A stretch of 64,000 nt of DNA from Luteibacter aegosomatissinici (lineage in GTDB: Bacteria; Pseudomonadota; Gammaproteobacteria; Xanthomonadales; Rhodanobacteraceae), in assembly GCF_023078495.1 (NCBI RefSeq), contig NZ_CP095742.1, positions 2,232,001 to 2,296,000 of the forward strand, read 5' to 3'. Positions 9,200-17,712 of the stretch are shown here, piece after piece (position 1 is the first letter of the stretch; each line of letters begins with the position of its first letter). The translations under genes were made by a program, and so were the position numbers. The notes beneath the pieces were generated by a model. That model did no database searches, was not told the origin of the DNA, and saw nothing but the letters and a program-made list of their open reading frames with translations.

Positions 9200-9294
9200 G
9201 AGTGGATCTCCGTATGCTCGGGGTGACGAGTCCATGTTTGCCGCGCAAGGCTGAATCCAGCACGGCACGTTTTCTTAACGGGCGTTTCGGCCAT
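9196..9294 (-). CDS. Small ORF (32 aa) coupled to the truncated Ig-like copy
   Basis: ATG at 9294; the peptide starts MAETPVKKTCRAGFSLARQ and its TGA overlaps the next ATG as ATGA. It follows the second copy of the 97-base leader, as the 50-codon ORF follows the first. Only a weak GGGG precedes it and the 3' half lies in the duplicated segment, so it may be a by-product of the duplication. Confidence 0.25.
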   Translation of the reverse strand: MAETPVKKTCRAGFSLARQTWTRHPEHTEIHS

Positions 9295-9388
9295 CGTGCG
9301 GTGCCCCGTGAAGAAGGCCTATGCGGAAGGCGCCTGCGCTCACAGAAACGTTTGTAGGCCTTCGAGTGGGTGGGCCAACCCGCCTGAG
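9292..9388 (-). promoter_or_regulatory. Upstream leader element, copy 2
   Basis: Same length and order of blocks as 8819-8915: GCCTACAAACG, GAGCGCAGGCGCCTTCCGC, CACGGGG, then ATG. Identity over the whole block is about 60 percent by eye, concentrated in these blocks, which suggests constrained promoter/leader function rather than a recent duplication. Confidence 0.4.
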
Positions 9389-9447
9389 GTATAGTTAAGA
9401 ATGGGCGTTCCGCAAGTAATGCAGATAATCCTAAATCACTCCGTACG

Positions 9448-10248
9448 TCAATCAAGGACCTCGATATTGTCGATCTCTAGGATAGATCCTATCGGACCGA
9501 CAATGTGAAAGTATACGCTAATATCTTTACCGTTATGCTCGGCGATATACTCGCCAGGTACATTGGGTGTGATGTAATGTCTAGGATAAGTGGGCGGGAA
9601 GCTGCCGTCACTCGCCGTGTACTCGGAGTTTGCGTCCGAATAAGCGCTAAATCTAACGCGCTTGGCTTTGGCCTTAAAGGTGACCCCCAGTTCCGTCGAC
9701 ACAGTGTTTGAGTGTCTAGTCATTCGCAGCACACGTCCGCCAAGATAGTCGCCTCGTGTTGATTCGACGATTGACGTGTGGCGTGCGTCCGACGGATACA
9801 TCGAGAATGTCATTTGCGGCCGTTCAAATGGCCTTCCAATACCACCGATGGGTGCTGTTTCAAAGTCCTCGACCTCTCGCCGCTTTATAACGCGGACTGG
9901 GTACGACTTACGTTGAGGCGGTGTAGATGAGTCGCTCACCGTCACTACGGCGTTGCCTACCAAAATTGCGTGCACGTTGCCGTTCGATGCCGCTAACACG
10001 ACATCATCAGAATCGGCCTCATAGTCGTAACGGGGCCTGCCACCCGTTGCAGTGCGATTCGCGGTTTCGCCTACTTCCAGGATCATTTCAGAGGAATCAA
10101 TGTAGAGGGGGTCCTTTGTGCCGATAAAGAATGCTAAAGATAGGGACGTAATCCCGCCGATCGCATATGTTACCGTCACTTCGCTATCACGATTGCCATC
10201 AATATAAGGTGCATTGATTCGAAACTCGATTGAGCCTGACGACGGCAC
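9448..10248 (-). CDS. C-terminal part of frameshifted Ig-like repeat protein
   Basis: This frame is open upstream to at least 10278, where it meets the frame of the larger Ig-like ORF at a GGGAAAG heptamer. Read as a continuation, WSGK-VPYTTTGTVPSSGSIEF restores the repeat pattern. It completes one more Ig-like unit (about the first 110 residues) and ends in a different C-terminal domain. That domain starts near VEDFETAPIGGIG and ends SILEIDNIEVLD, a pattern seen in jelly-roll-like carbohydrate-binding or adhesin ends (weak inference). GC is clearly lower than in neighbouring genes. The internal ATG at 10248 has no good RBS, so independent translation is less likely than a frameshift product or a broken gene. 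Confidence 0.6.
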   Translation of the reverse strand: MPSSGSIEFRINAPYIDGNRDSEVTVTYAIGGITSLSLAFFIGTKDPLYIDSSEMILEVGETANRTATGGRPRYDYEADSDDVVLAASNGNVHAILVGNAVVTVSDSSTPPQRKSYPVRVIKRREVEDFETAPIGGIGRPFERPQMTFSMYPSDARHTSIVESTRGDYLGGRVLRMTRHSNTVSTELGVTFKAKAKRVRFSAYSDANSEYTASDGSFPPTYPRHYITPNVPGEYIAEHNGKDISVYFHIVGPIGSILEIDNIEVLD

Positions 10249-11963
10249 CGTTCCGGTAGTTGTATACGGAACTTTCCCGACCAGTGCAGCGTGACCGTCG
10301 TTCCTGGCGTAAGTGAGGGGGATTTTGGAATGGCGACACGGGTGGAGGGAAGATCCGGGTCAAGTGAGCCATCCATTACATCGGGCACATTTGGCGCGGG
10401 AAGCTCGGGTTCCGCGCCTGCCCGTCTTATTCTCAAAGTCAGTGTATGGGATACGACTGGTGTCGATCGAGTGCGGCCTGATTGATTGACGACCGGGGTG
10501 GTCGGCTGTGTTACCTCATAATGAAAGTAAGCAGTTCCGTTGCTCACTTCTTGAAGTTTCGAGGCGGGGCAATAGAAGACTATGGTGCGGCCGATGTCAC
10601 CCGAGGAAAGGTTAAATTGATCGGTCCAGTACGTGTTAGCTCCACTGGCATGGCCAGCGACCACCACTTTCACCAATGTCCCGTTGTGCATTAATCTATC
10701 GTCGAAGGGCACTTCGACAACGATGTAATTACCATGGGCGAATGGATCGAGTTCGCCGCCCGCGGCCTGAGGCACTTCAGGCGGCGGTAAACCGACGTCG
10801 GGCAGGTCGCCCACCCGATAAGTACGCCGCTTCGAAAGCACCTTGTCGCCCTGGCGTACGTACCATACCCGCACCGTGCCGCCGGCCGCTTCTAACGCCG
10901 CCGCATTCTCAATGCGTGCATCGAGGTAAAGCTGGTCGTCTTCGTCGTTGAAAGCCAGATCCACTGACTCATAAGCGACCACCTCCCCGCTGGCCAGCGT
11001 GGCTTCCCACCAGGCGTTGACGACGTCACCTTCGACCAGGTTGCGGACGGGTACGCGAAGGATGAGGTGGTTGCTCCCCACCTTGTCGAGGTCCACCACG
11101 CCTTCGACCGATGTGCCATCGGCGTAGAGCAGTTGCGGCGCAACCAGCATGCCCGGATCGATATCGACAAGCGGCTCAGCGTAAGGCGCGTACTTGGACC
11201 AGTTCCCGGCGATGTCGGTAATGTAGTAACTCACGGGGACCCTGCCGCCGCCGACGCGGGCGATGATTTCGGGAGGCACCTGCACGGTCAGTGCGCCATC
11301 GGTCGATGTCACGGCGAGGAAGAACTGGTTGCGCGGGCCACCCCATTCGACCGTAATGCGATCGCCGATGTATCGCACGTCATAACCTTCGATCACGATC
11401 CACACCGGTGTATCCAGATCCGGGACGGTGCTCGGTGTGATCGTCGGCTTTGGCAGGTTCTCGTTTTCGGGGGTGGCGCCGATGGGATCGGGGCCACCGG
11501 GTTCGCTGCACTTGACGACGACAGTGGCTGATAATGAATCGTCGTTACTGCCTCCGCCGTAGACCAGGCGTACAAAGACTGCATGGGTGCCATCGCCGGT
11601 GTAGTCGTACCCCGTCGGATCCTGGGTGCCGGCGATGTCCTCACCGCGCACGGCGAAGGTGACACTATCGGTTTCCGTGACGATGGGGAGCGACGCTATG
11701 CGTTTCGGCGCGCCGCTCCCATCAACGCCCCAGTAGAGCTCCGCGCTGGCGGGCGGATAGATAATGCCGTCGCTGCTGCATGCCACGTAGACCATCTTGT
11801 CCAGCGTGCCCAGCAGGTCCTGGTAACCCAGTGTGGCGCCCGTGCGGCCATTGATCATTGGCTCGTGCAGCGCGGCGGGACGCACCGGCAAAGCCGTCGT
11901 CGCCGTTGGTGTCACGCGATGCATGCGGAACGGAATGACATCCTTGCCTGGCCGGTGAGTCAT
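10176..11963 (-). CDS. Ig-like repeat protein, frameshifted at its 3' end
   Basis: About 595 residues from the ATG at 11963, which has GGAG eight bases upstream; longer starts lack an RBS. No signal peptide or membrane segment is visible. The protein is a string of ~130-residue beta-rich repeats with the pattern V..VP...L..GD.V..WW or W.G, proline-rich linkers and T/S/D-rich strands, typical of bacterial Ig-like repeat proteins of unknown role in Pseudomonas and relatives. The last ~33 residues (after HWSGK) are basic and do not fit the repeat; the correct continuation is in the -1 frame (9448-10278), giving ~850 residues. It follows the other Ig-like gene (12034-14334) by 70 bases, probably as one operon. 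Confidence 0.65.
   Translation of the reverse strand: MTHRPGKDVIPFRMHRVTPTATTALPVRPAALHEPMINGRTGATLGYQDLLGTLDKMVYVACSSDGIIYPPASAELYWGVDGSGAPKRIASLPIVTETDSVTFAVRGEDIAGTQDPTGYDYTGDGTHAVFVRLVYGGGSNDDSLSATVVVKCSEPGGPDPIGATPENENLPKPTITPSTVPDLDTPVWIVIEGYDVRYIGDRITVEWGGPRNQFFLAVTSTDGALTVQVPPEIIARVGGGRVPVSYYITDIAGNWSKYAPYAEPLVDIDPGMLVAPQLLYADGTSVEGVVDLDKVGSNHLILRVPVRNLVEGDVVNAWWEATLASGEVVAYESVDLAFNDEDDQLYLDARIENAAALEAAGGTVRVWYVRQGDKVLSKRRTYRVGDLPDVGLPPPEVPQAAGGELDPFAHGNYIVVEVPFDDRLMHNGTLVKVVVAGHASGANTYWTDQFNLSSGDIGRTIVFYCPASKLQEVSNGTAYFHYEVTQPTTPVVNQSGRTRSTPVVSHTLTLRIRRAGAEPELPAPNVPDVMDGSLDPDLPSTRVAIPKSPSLTPGTTVTLHWSGKFRIQLPERCRRQAQSSFESMHLILMAIVIAK
10250..10278 (-). other. Candidate -1 frameshift site: G GGA AAG heptamer and hairpin
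   Basis: In the reading frame of the 595-aa ORF the codons are TCG GGA AAG, so the heptamer at 10278-10272 is an in-phase X XXY YYZ site. The frame reached by a -1 slip is the one holding the rest of the protein. GTTCCG (10272-10267) pairs with CGGAAC (10255-10250), a 6-bp stem with an 11-base loop that starts at the last base of the heptamer. GGGAAAG is the heptamer used by phage lambda for gpG-gpGT. Loss of one G from a GGGG run would give the same picture. Confidence 0.5.
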
Positions 11964-12033
11964 GAGTGGATCTCCGTGTGCTTGGGGTAACGAGTCCATG
12001 TTTGCTGCACGGGACGGGTGCCAGTGCAGCGCG

Positions 12034-14334
12034 CTATCTCATAAAGCGTTCAACATGCTTGATGGCAAATCTGTGCGTGCCGTCGTCATCGAAGGCGGCT
12101 TCATGGACGGAGCCAGAACGGCTGGGCATAGCTCGCGAGGGTAAGGCGCTACCCCGAACATCAAACCGCACAAATAGACCCACGGCCGGAGAGCTACCTG
12201 TGCCCACGGCATTGGTGATCGACCACTTGATGTGCGAGTGGTACCACTCTGTTCCATGTAGCGTCGGGAAGCGTTCAGGCATCAAGCGGAATAGCACGTA
12301 TGGTGTGAGCACCGGCGGACGTGTTGGCTCCCCGCCGCCAGGCGGCTCGGGCACGTCACCAGCATCGGCTGGATGCATCGTGTGTGGTGGTGGCAATTCA
12401 AACCGGTTCTGACCGATCGCATCACCAAAGCCCAGCACTGGGGCCTCGGTGCCCGAGTGGCCGACCAGGTACATCGGGATCGACACCGTAATGGTGTCAG
12501 TATCGGGATCGAAGTTCTCCACCGGCATGGGAAAGGCAATCACCACGCCATTTTCGATATCAGGCAAGTCGACCCATCCTGCGGCGTTGCGACCCATCTC
12601 CGGGAGAACCACTTCGCTCAGTGTGCCCTTACCGGGCAGGGCATCCGTGGTCTGGATGGTGATGGCTGTGGATGGGGCCTTGTTGGTATTTATCGTTCCG
12701 TCGGTAAGTGTCGTTTCCACCCACCAGGCCAGTTTAACCACGCCCCCTGGCAAGGGCTCGAGTTCATCCCACGGTACAGTAACTTCCAGATAACCAGATG
12801 CGGGGTCCAGGTCGATGGCTTCGACGGTGTGGCTGGCGAGTTCATTGCCGTCAGGGTCCCTGATAGATATCGCATCGCCGGTGGTCCAGGCCGGTAGCGG
12901 ATCGCCATCAGCGTCGTCGGCGAGCGAAAGATAAGGCACTCGCGCGGTGGCATCCTCGCCGCGATCGGCTAGATCAATCAGGTTCAATTTCCCTGACGCG
13001 CTCTCCAGGGTAAGGACATCGAGGTTTTCATTGGGCTCGGTCCCCGGATCGGGGTCGACGATGCCGCCAGCCACATGCAGGTTGACCTCAACCGTGTGCG
13101 TTTCCGATGTGCCGCGCAGGTTATCGTCCGGCCCGAAAATGCGGTAACGGACGGCAATAGAGATAATGGCGTCGGCTCCCTCGGGATTGCCGGCAAGCCA
13201 GGCGGCGAGAATGACCGCATACGATACGACGACCTGGATGTTTTCCGGATCGTCGATCTTGACGAGGGTTGAGGTCTCGTCGGCCCAAAGGATCTGGACG
13301 AAGTCATCCTCGGTGATGAGGGGGTTTTCGGGAACCGTGACCACAAGGTTGCCGCGGGCATCCAACTCGGTCACCAATTTGGTGCCGGTATCGTCATCAA
13401 AAGCGGGTACGCCAGGTGCCGCGAGATCGTCGATGGCGTCATCCAGCCGCACCTCAAGATAAACCGGTTCCGACAAGCTGGATGCATTTTCTTCGCGTGG
13501 AAAGACGTCGACCTGAAAGGCATGCCGGCCGTCACCTAACATTTCGATGAAGGCGCGGTAGAAACGCACAACAACACGTGATGGAACGTCGTCCCATGGG
13601 ATGACGGCATAGTGGGTCGGGTCGGTGTCCAGTGTCGTAGCAATATACTGGCGGGCCCAGTCGGCAGCCTTTTCTCCACGGTATCCTGGCACCTCGGCTT
13701 CGATGTAGTCGCGACCGGCGAACGAATCCACGGTGATGCCATCGCGGACAATATCTGCCGGAAATACCAACTGCCCGAGGAATGCGCCACCGTCGGCTGG
13801 CTTGGTCGTATCGATGCCGATGTTGACCTTCAAGCTGTCATCGGAAGCGCCTGTGCCGTAATTCACGCGATACCACATGAGCGTCACGAAGTACTCGTAT
13901 GGATTGGTCCCGGCAAAGTTGGCGGGTACCGAGAATACGACCGGATCGGGTAACAGCGTGCCGTCAGGTTGTTCCTCAAGATTGATCGTGAGCGCAAGCG
14001 ACGTGCCATCGACGTAGAGCGTGATCGATTCGCGCCCGGTAGGCGTCGGGATGACGCCGGACAGGGGGCCGAGTGAGACCTCGAACCCGCTCTGATACGC
14101 CGCGTACTTCAGAAGCCCATCGATGGGTTCGCCATCGGGTAGGTCGCCGATGGGCCGGGCAAGATCGCCTGCCGCGATCACGGGCAAAGGTAGCTTGGGA
14201 TCGATGCCCGCTGGGAGGCCGTTACGGCGTCGCCGCGGCTGCCGGCTTTGGGGCGCTAACCAGGCGCGAAACCGATTGCCTACAGACGACCGCCACGCGG
14301 TGACTTTTGCCGATCGATTCGACTTCCGTTTCAT
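12034..14334 (-). CDS. Large Ig-like repeat protein
   Basis: A 766-residue protein starting at an ATG with GGAGG seven bases upstream. The N terminus is strongly basic (MKRKSNRSAKV and several Arg) without a hydrophobic signal segment, then ~130-residue beta-rich repeats. Recurrent pieces are VPYLSLADD / VPWDELEPLPGG, GD or DDFVQILW, and WYRVNYGTGASDDS; proline/aspartate-rich hinges join the repeats. It has the same architecture as the gene just downstream, with which it likely forms an operon. Function is unknown; proteins of this type are often large surface or toxin-associated repeat proteins (inference). Dyad operators lie at 14548-14657 upstream. Confidence 0.75.
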   Translation of the reverse strand: MKRKSNRSAKVTAWRSSVGNRFRAWLAPQSRQPRRRRNGLPAGIDPKLPLPVIAAGDLARPIGDLPDGEPIDGLLKYAAYQSGFEVSLGPLSGVIPTPTGRESITLYVDGTSLALTINLEEQPDGTLLPDPVVFSVPANFAGTNPYEYFVTLMWYRVNYGTGASDDSLKVNIGIDTTKPADGGAFLGQLVFPADIVRDGITVDSFAGRDYIEAEVPGYRGEKAADWARQYIATTLDTDPTHYAVIPWDDVPSRVVVRFYRAFIEMLGDGRHAFQVDVFPREENASSLSEPVYLEVRLDDAIDDLAAPGVPAFDDDTGTKLVTELDARGNLVVTVPENPLITEDDFVQILWADETSTLVKIDDPENIQVVVSYAVILAAWLAGNPEGADAIISIAVRYRIFGPDDNLRGTSETHTVEVNLHVAGGIVDPDPGTEPNENLDVLTLESASGKLNLIDLADRGEDATARVPYLSLADDADGDPLPAWTTGDAISIRDPDGNELASHTVEAIDLDPASGYLEVTVPWDELEPLPGGVVKLAWWVETTLTDGTINTNKAPSTAITIQTTDALPGKGTLSEVVLPEMGRNAAGWVDLPDIENGVVIAFPMPVENFDPDTDTITVSIPMYLVGHSGTEAPVLGFGDAIGQNRFELPPPHTMHPADAGDVPEPPGGGEPTRPPVLTPYVLFRLMPERFPTLHGTEWYHSHIKWSITNAVGTGSSPAVGLFVRFDVRGSALPSRAMPSRSGSVHEAAFDDDGTHRFAIKHVERFMR

Positions 14335-14547
14335 GATGTTGCCTCCATGCCGCGCGAGAGTGGGCCGATACCGCCCCGGAGCCGACGTGACTTACGCGTC
14401 CTGCTGCGATCCTTGCCCAATCCGTTGCCGTAGAGCATCCAGTGCCGGCGAGATCATTCGCCATGCCGCCGTGGTCCGGGGGATATCGTGGAGTGACTAT
14501 AACTTGCGGAAATAAAAAGAAAATATACCCTTCGTTGTAGGCGCGAC

Positions 14548-14657
14548 TGTCCGTTTCCGGACACCTTTTTCGTGCCGAATTCCGCTATGCCGCCGCAACC
14601 CGCATCAGCCCTCGATTCGCACTATCCGAATCCGGACACCTTGTCCGATTTCGATAA
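14548..14657. promoter_or_regulatory. Clustered TGTCCG-N4-CGGACA dyads upstream of the Ig-like operon
   Basis: A perfect dyad TGTCCGTTTCCGGACA is at 14548-14563. A one-mismatch copy TATCCGAATCCGGACA is at 14623-14638, and a half-conserved TGTCCG-ATTT-CGATAA starts at 14642. The last two are 19 bases apart, about two helical turns. They sit 0.2-0.3 kb upstream of the Ig-like operon in a 329-base spacer. Enhancer sites for a dimeric regulator are inferred. No convincing sigma-54 promoter was found; an A/T-rich stretch GTATATTTT lies at 14525-14533. Confidence 0.5.
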
Positions 14658-14663
14658 TTCCGC

Positions 14664-15383
14664 CTACCGGATCGCGATGATCCACAGCGCCGCTCCCTGG
14701 ACCGGAGCCGCCGTCCAATGCACCTGGTAGGTACCCGCCTTATCCACCTGCCGCCACGCCACCGCACCCTGCACACCGCTCTCGTCCGGCAACTGCAGGA
14801 AGCTGTCGATGAGGGTGAATCCATCGCCCGGCGTTGCCGTCATTTGCTTTACACCCCCATCACCCCACCAGAACGCAAGCAGCGTGGCCGGGCCATCCAC
14901 GGTGATTTCCTTGCTGGCGACTTCCAATGCCGGGTCGGCGTAATTCTGGGCGAACGACTGCACGCGCGTCGCGTTACGCACCTCGATGAAGGGCAGGGAA
15001 AGCTCACCCTTGGGCTCGCCGGCCTTCGCGATGGAAATACGGTGCCCAGGTCCGCCCTTCGCGGCGGTCACCACGTACGCTTTCACGTCGAACCGGTCGC
15101 CATAATTGGCGTAAGTCATCGCCCGCCCGAGCGACTTCCAGCGGTTGCCGTAGGTGTCCTTCAGCGTCCCGTCGTTGCTGGCATAGCCAGCGTTAAACGC
15201 GATGAATACGCTCCCCGTGGGCGCCGTATCCATCGGTGGGGTCACGGCGGGGTCGCTGCCCAGCCCTTCGCCCTGGCCCAGAAACACGTGCGCGCCCAGC
15301 GAGGGGCCGGGCTCGGTGGCCATGGCGCCGGGGCCGCTCAGGCCCAGGGCGGCCGTGGCGGCGATAGAAAAGAGCAAGCGCAT
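14664..15383 (-). CDS. Secreted protein of unknown function
   Basis: 239 residues from the ATG at 15383, chosen because GGAGGG lies five bases upstream and a signal peptide follows (MRLLFSIAATAALGLSGPGAMA, cleavage near residue 22). The mature part is rich in G, A and aromatic residues, with segments such as SVFIAFNAGYAS, TLLAFWWGDGG and VHWTAAP. This suggests a beta-sandwich with surface aromatics. I do not recognise the family. It ends in the spacer holding the TGTCCG dyads and is transcribed toward the Ig-like genes. Confidence 0.7.
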   Translation of the reverse strand: MRLLFSIAATAALGLSGPGAMATEPGPSLGAHVFLGQGEGLGSDPAVTPPMDTAPTGSVFIAFNAGYASNDGTLKDTYGNRWKSLGRAMTYANYGDRFDVKAYVVTAAKGGPGHRISIAKAGEPKGELSLPFIEVRNATRVQSFAQNYADPALEVASKEITVDGPATLLAFWWGDGGVKQMTATPGDGFTLIDSFLQLPDESGVQGAVAWRQVDKAGTYQVHWTAAPVQGAALWIIAIR

Positions 15384-15491
15384 GCAAACCCTCCAAAAGT
15401 TGTACTTGTCACGAGGCGATAGGTGGGCCACGCTGCACGCTGCGGCGTGTTGGGTACGTATGCCGCACGCCTTCCGTGGGGACCTGCGATC

Positions 15492-16184
15492 GTGGCAGAC
15501 GAAACCGACTTCCTCGACCTGTACGGCAAGCTGCGCCTGCAGCCGGATTGCTCGTTGGCCGAATTCAAGCAGGCGTACCGCCGGCATGTGTCGCAATGGC
15601 ATCCGGACCGGCGCACCCGCGGTGTGCGGGCGGACGCGTTGGCGGCGCGGCGGTTGCAGCGGTTGATGGCGCAGTATTCGGCGGCCATGGAGTTCCACAA
15701 GCGGCACGGGCGGTTGCCTGGGGCGGTGGCGGTCAAGGTCGCGCCTGAGGTGCCCAGCAATATCGTGGTGTTTGTGCCGCGGGAGCGTCCCGTGGGGGAG
15801 CCTGAGGTGACAGAAGAGCCGGGCGCCGTAGGGATCGCGCGCAAGCGCGCTCGTACGAAGGGCATTGTGTGGCTCGCGGTTATCTCGGTCGTGGGTGTAG
15901 CCGCGTGGATGTTTATTCCCGATCCGGATCGGGTGGATCCCTCGGTGGAAGGCATCCCCGTCGTGGCCGCGGAGGCAGAAGCACCCGCTATTGAAGCAGG
16001 CGTGATCAGCCTGGGCATGAAGGATAACGAAGTGGTGGCGCTGGAAGGTGAGCCCACCCTGCGTAGCGCGGACCGCTGGGAATACGGCCCTTCGTGGGTA
16101 CGGTTCGAGGGCGGTTCGGTGGTGGACTGGTACAGCTCGCCGCTCAGGACGTTGCACGTCCAGTCATCGCACGCGCCGCGCTGA
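15492..16184 (+). CDS. Membrane-anchored J-domain protein with BamE-like C-terminal segment
   Basis: About 230 residues. Start chosen at GTG 15492 (MADETDFLDL) because the J domain begins there; a longer GTG start exists at 15423. Residues 5-70 form a J-like domain with the HPD motif at 37-39 (QWHPDR), which would stimulate an Hsp70. A single membrane segment spans about 124-142 (IVWLAVISVVGVAAWMF). The C-terminal part (VISLGMKDNEVVALEGEP ... EYGPSWVRFEGG) resembles the small OmlA/BamE-type repeat. With one TM, the J domain should be cytoplasmic and the C terminus periplasmic. The basic linker just before the TM (IARKRARTKG) is encoded by a REP element. Convergent with the sugar transferase gene, which ends one base later. 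Confidence 0.75.
   Translation: MADETDFLDLYGKLRLQPDCSLAEFKQAYRRHVSQWHPDRRTRGVRADALAARRLQRLMAQYSAAMEFHKRHGRLPGAVAVKVAPEVPSNIVVFVPRERPVGEPEVTEEPGAVGIARKRARTKGIVWLAVISVVGVAAWMFIPDPDRVDPSVEGIPVVAAEAEAPAIEAGVISLGMKDNEVVALEGEPTLRSADRWEYGPSWVRFEGGSVVDWYSSPLRTLHVQSSHAPR
15834..15856. repeat. REP-like palindrome inside the J-domain gene
   Basis: ATCGCGCGCAAGCGCGCTCG is the reverse complement of the REP core found at 31829. It lies in frame and encodes IARKRART, the positively charged stretch just ahead of the transmembrane segment. Confidence 0.7.
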
Positions 16185-17585
16185 TCAACGCGCGCCACGG
16201 CCGAAGATCACCACTTCAACAGTCTCGATGAGGATCACCAGATCGAGGAACAGGCTGTGGTTCTTAACGTAGAACAGGTCGTACTTGAGCTTTTCGGCGG
16301 CATCCTCTTCGGAAGCGCCGTAGGAGTAGCAGAGCTGTGCCCAGCCGGCCAGTCCCGGCTTGATGCTGTGGCGCAGGCTGTAATAGCGGATCTTGCCTTC
16401 CAGGTCGGAGACGAACTGCGGCCGTTCAGGGCGGGGACCGACGATGCTCATGTCGCCGCGGACCACGTTCCACAGCTGCGGCAACTCATCAAAGCGAAGC
16501 TTGCGGCAGATCTTGCCCACGCGGGTCACGCGATCGTCGTTGGCCTTGGCCCAGCGCGCCACGCCGTCCATCTCGGCATCGGTTCGCATGCTGCGGAACT
16601 TGTAGAGCCAGAACGTGCGGCCGTGCTCACCCACGCGTTCCTGGCGGTAAAGGATGGGTTGGCCACGGCCCGATTCCATGCGAATGCACAGCGCGACACC
16701 GAGCATCAACGGCCAGCAGAGCAGGGCGATTGCCAGCGAGGCGACGATATCGAACGCGCGCTTGGCGAACAGGGCGATGGGCGTGGCGTTGAAGCCACCG
16801 GAGAATACCAGCCACGACGGATCGAGCATGGTCAGCTGTACGCGGCCGGCCTCGCGCTCCACGAACGTCGTGAGGTCCGTGATCTGCACGCCGAGCTGGC
16901 GGCAGGCAAGCAGGTCGTCCATCGGCAACGAGCCACGACGGTCATCCACGCCCACCACGATCTCGCTGATGCGCTCGCGCTGCGCTAGCTCGGCGAGCGA
17001 TGCGTTACGCGGGATCAGCAGCGGTTCCGGCACCTGGGCTACATCGTTCGGGCCCGGCACGTAACCCACGAGGAAGAAGCCACGCCGGTCAGAGCGGCGG
17101 CGCATGCGGTTATGGATCTGCGCGGCGCGCTCGCCCGCACCCAGCACCAGCACGCGGCGCTTCAGTGCATCCATCTCCACCAGGCGCATGAACAGGCCGC
17201 GGAACGCGGCGGTGGCGATAAAGCCGAAAACCAGGGCCATACCCAGCACGCCGCGGCCGACATAGGCCTGCGGGATCACGTAGTAGCCGACGATCAGTGC
17301 CAGGCCACCGAGGATGAAGGCAATGGCGTGCCGTGCGAGCTGCCCGCGCCAGCTCATGCGCAGGTTGCCTCGGTATTCGCCCAACGCCGCCATGCCGAGG
17401 AAGATCACCACGGCGAACATCACCGCACGGGCAATCACCGTGTTGTTGGAGGCCTGCAGGTCTTCCGGGGAGGGCGCGAAACGGATCCATGTCGCGAGAT
17501 TCAACGAGGTGGCGAGCAGCAGCAACTCCACCACGCCGAGCAATGTGAGCCAGCGAACGATCGGCTGTCGAAACAGGCGAAGCAT
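16185..17585 (-). CDS. Undecaprenyl-phosphate sugar phosphotransferase (exopolysaccharide initiation)
   Basis: 466 residues; ATG at 17585 with AGGGG about nine bases upstream. The N-terminal half has several hydrophobic segments ([45 protein letters not shown]) and a CoA-binding-like region ([10 protein letters not shown]). The C-terminal bacterial sugar transferase domain has [48 protein letters not shown] and [11 protein letters not shown]. This family moves a hexose-1-phosphate onto undecaprenyl phosphate at the inner membrane, the first step of exopolysaccharide repeat-unit synthesis. The C-terminal pattern ([20 protein letters not shown]) is that of the subfamily associated with EpsH/PEP-CTERM-type systems. 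With the UDP-sugar dehydrogenase at 20223 it suggests an EPS locus. Confidence 0.9.
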   Translation of the reverse strand: MLRLFRQPIVRWLTLLGVVELLLLATSLNLATWIRFAPSPEDLQASNNTVIARAVMFAVVIFLGMAALGEYRGNLRMSWRGQLARHAIAFILGGLALIVGYYVIPQAYVGRGVLGMALVFGFIATAAFRGLFMRLVEMDALKRRVLVLGAGERAAQIHNRMRRRSDRRGFFLVGYVPGPNDVAQVPEPLLIPRNASLAELAQRERISEIVVGVDDRRGSLPMDDLLACRQLGVQITDLTTFVEREAGRVQLTMLDPSWLVFSGGFNATPIALFAKRAFDIVASLAIALLCWPLMLGVALCIRMESGRGQPILYRQERVGEHGRTFWLYKFRSMRTDAEMDGVARWAKANDDRVTRVGKICRKLRFDELPQLWNVVRGDMSIVGPRPERPQFVSDLEGKIRYYSLRHSIKPGLAGWAQLCYSYGASEEDAAEKLKYDLFYVKNHSLFLDLVILIETVEVVIFGRGAR

Positions 17586-17712
17586 CAGACATCCCCTTTG
17601 CGCACGCATCGCCTGCGTGCCGATGCGTTGAAGGCTAGGCGCGCGGGGCAGGGGTGTCGATTGCACTTACGGTTTCGCGATGGCTAGGCCGAATGGTTGT
17701 AACACCCGTGTA

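Noticed and set aside
14335-14547. Sigma-54 promoter (GG-N10-GC) downstream of the TGTCCG dyads
   Set aside because: One GG-N10-GC match exists near 14430 but its flanks do not fit TGGCACG/TTGCA; chance occurrence is likely in GC-rich DNA.
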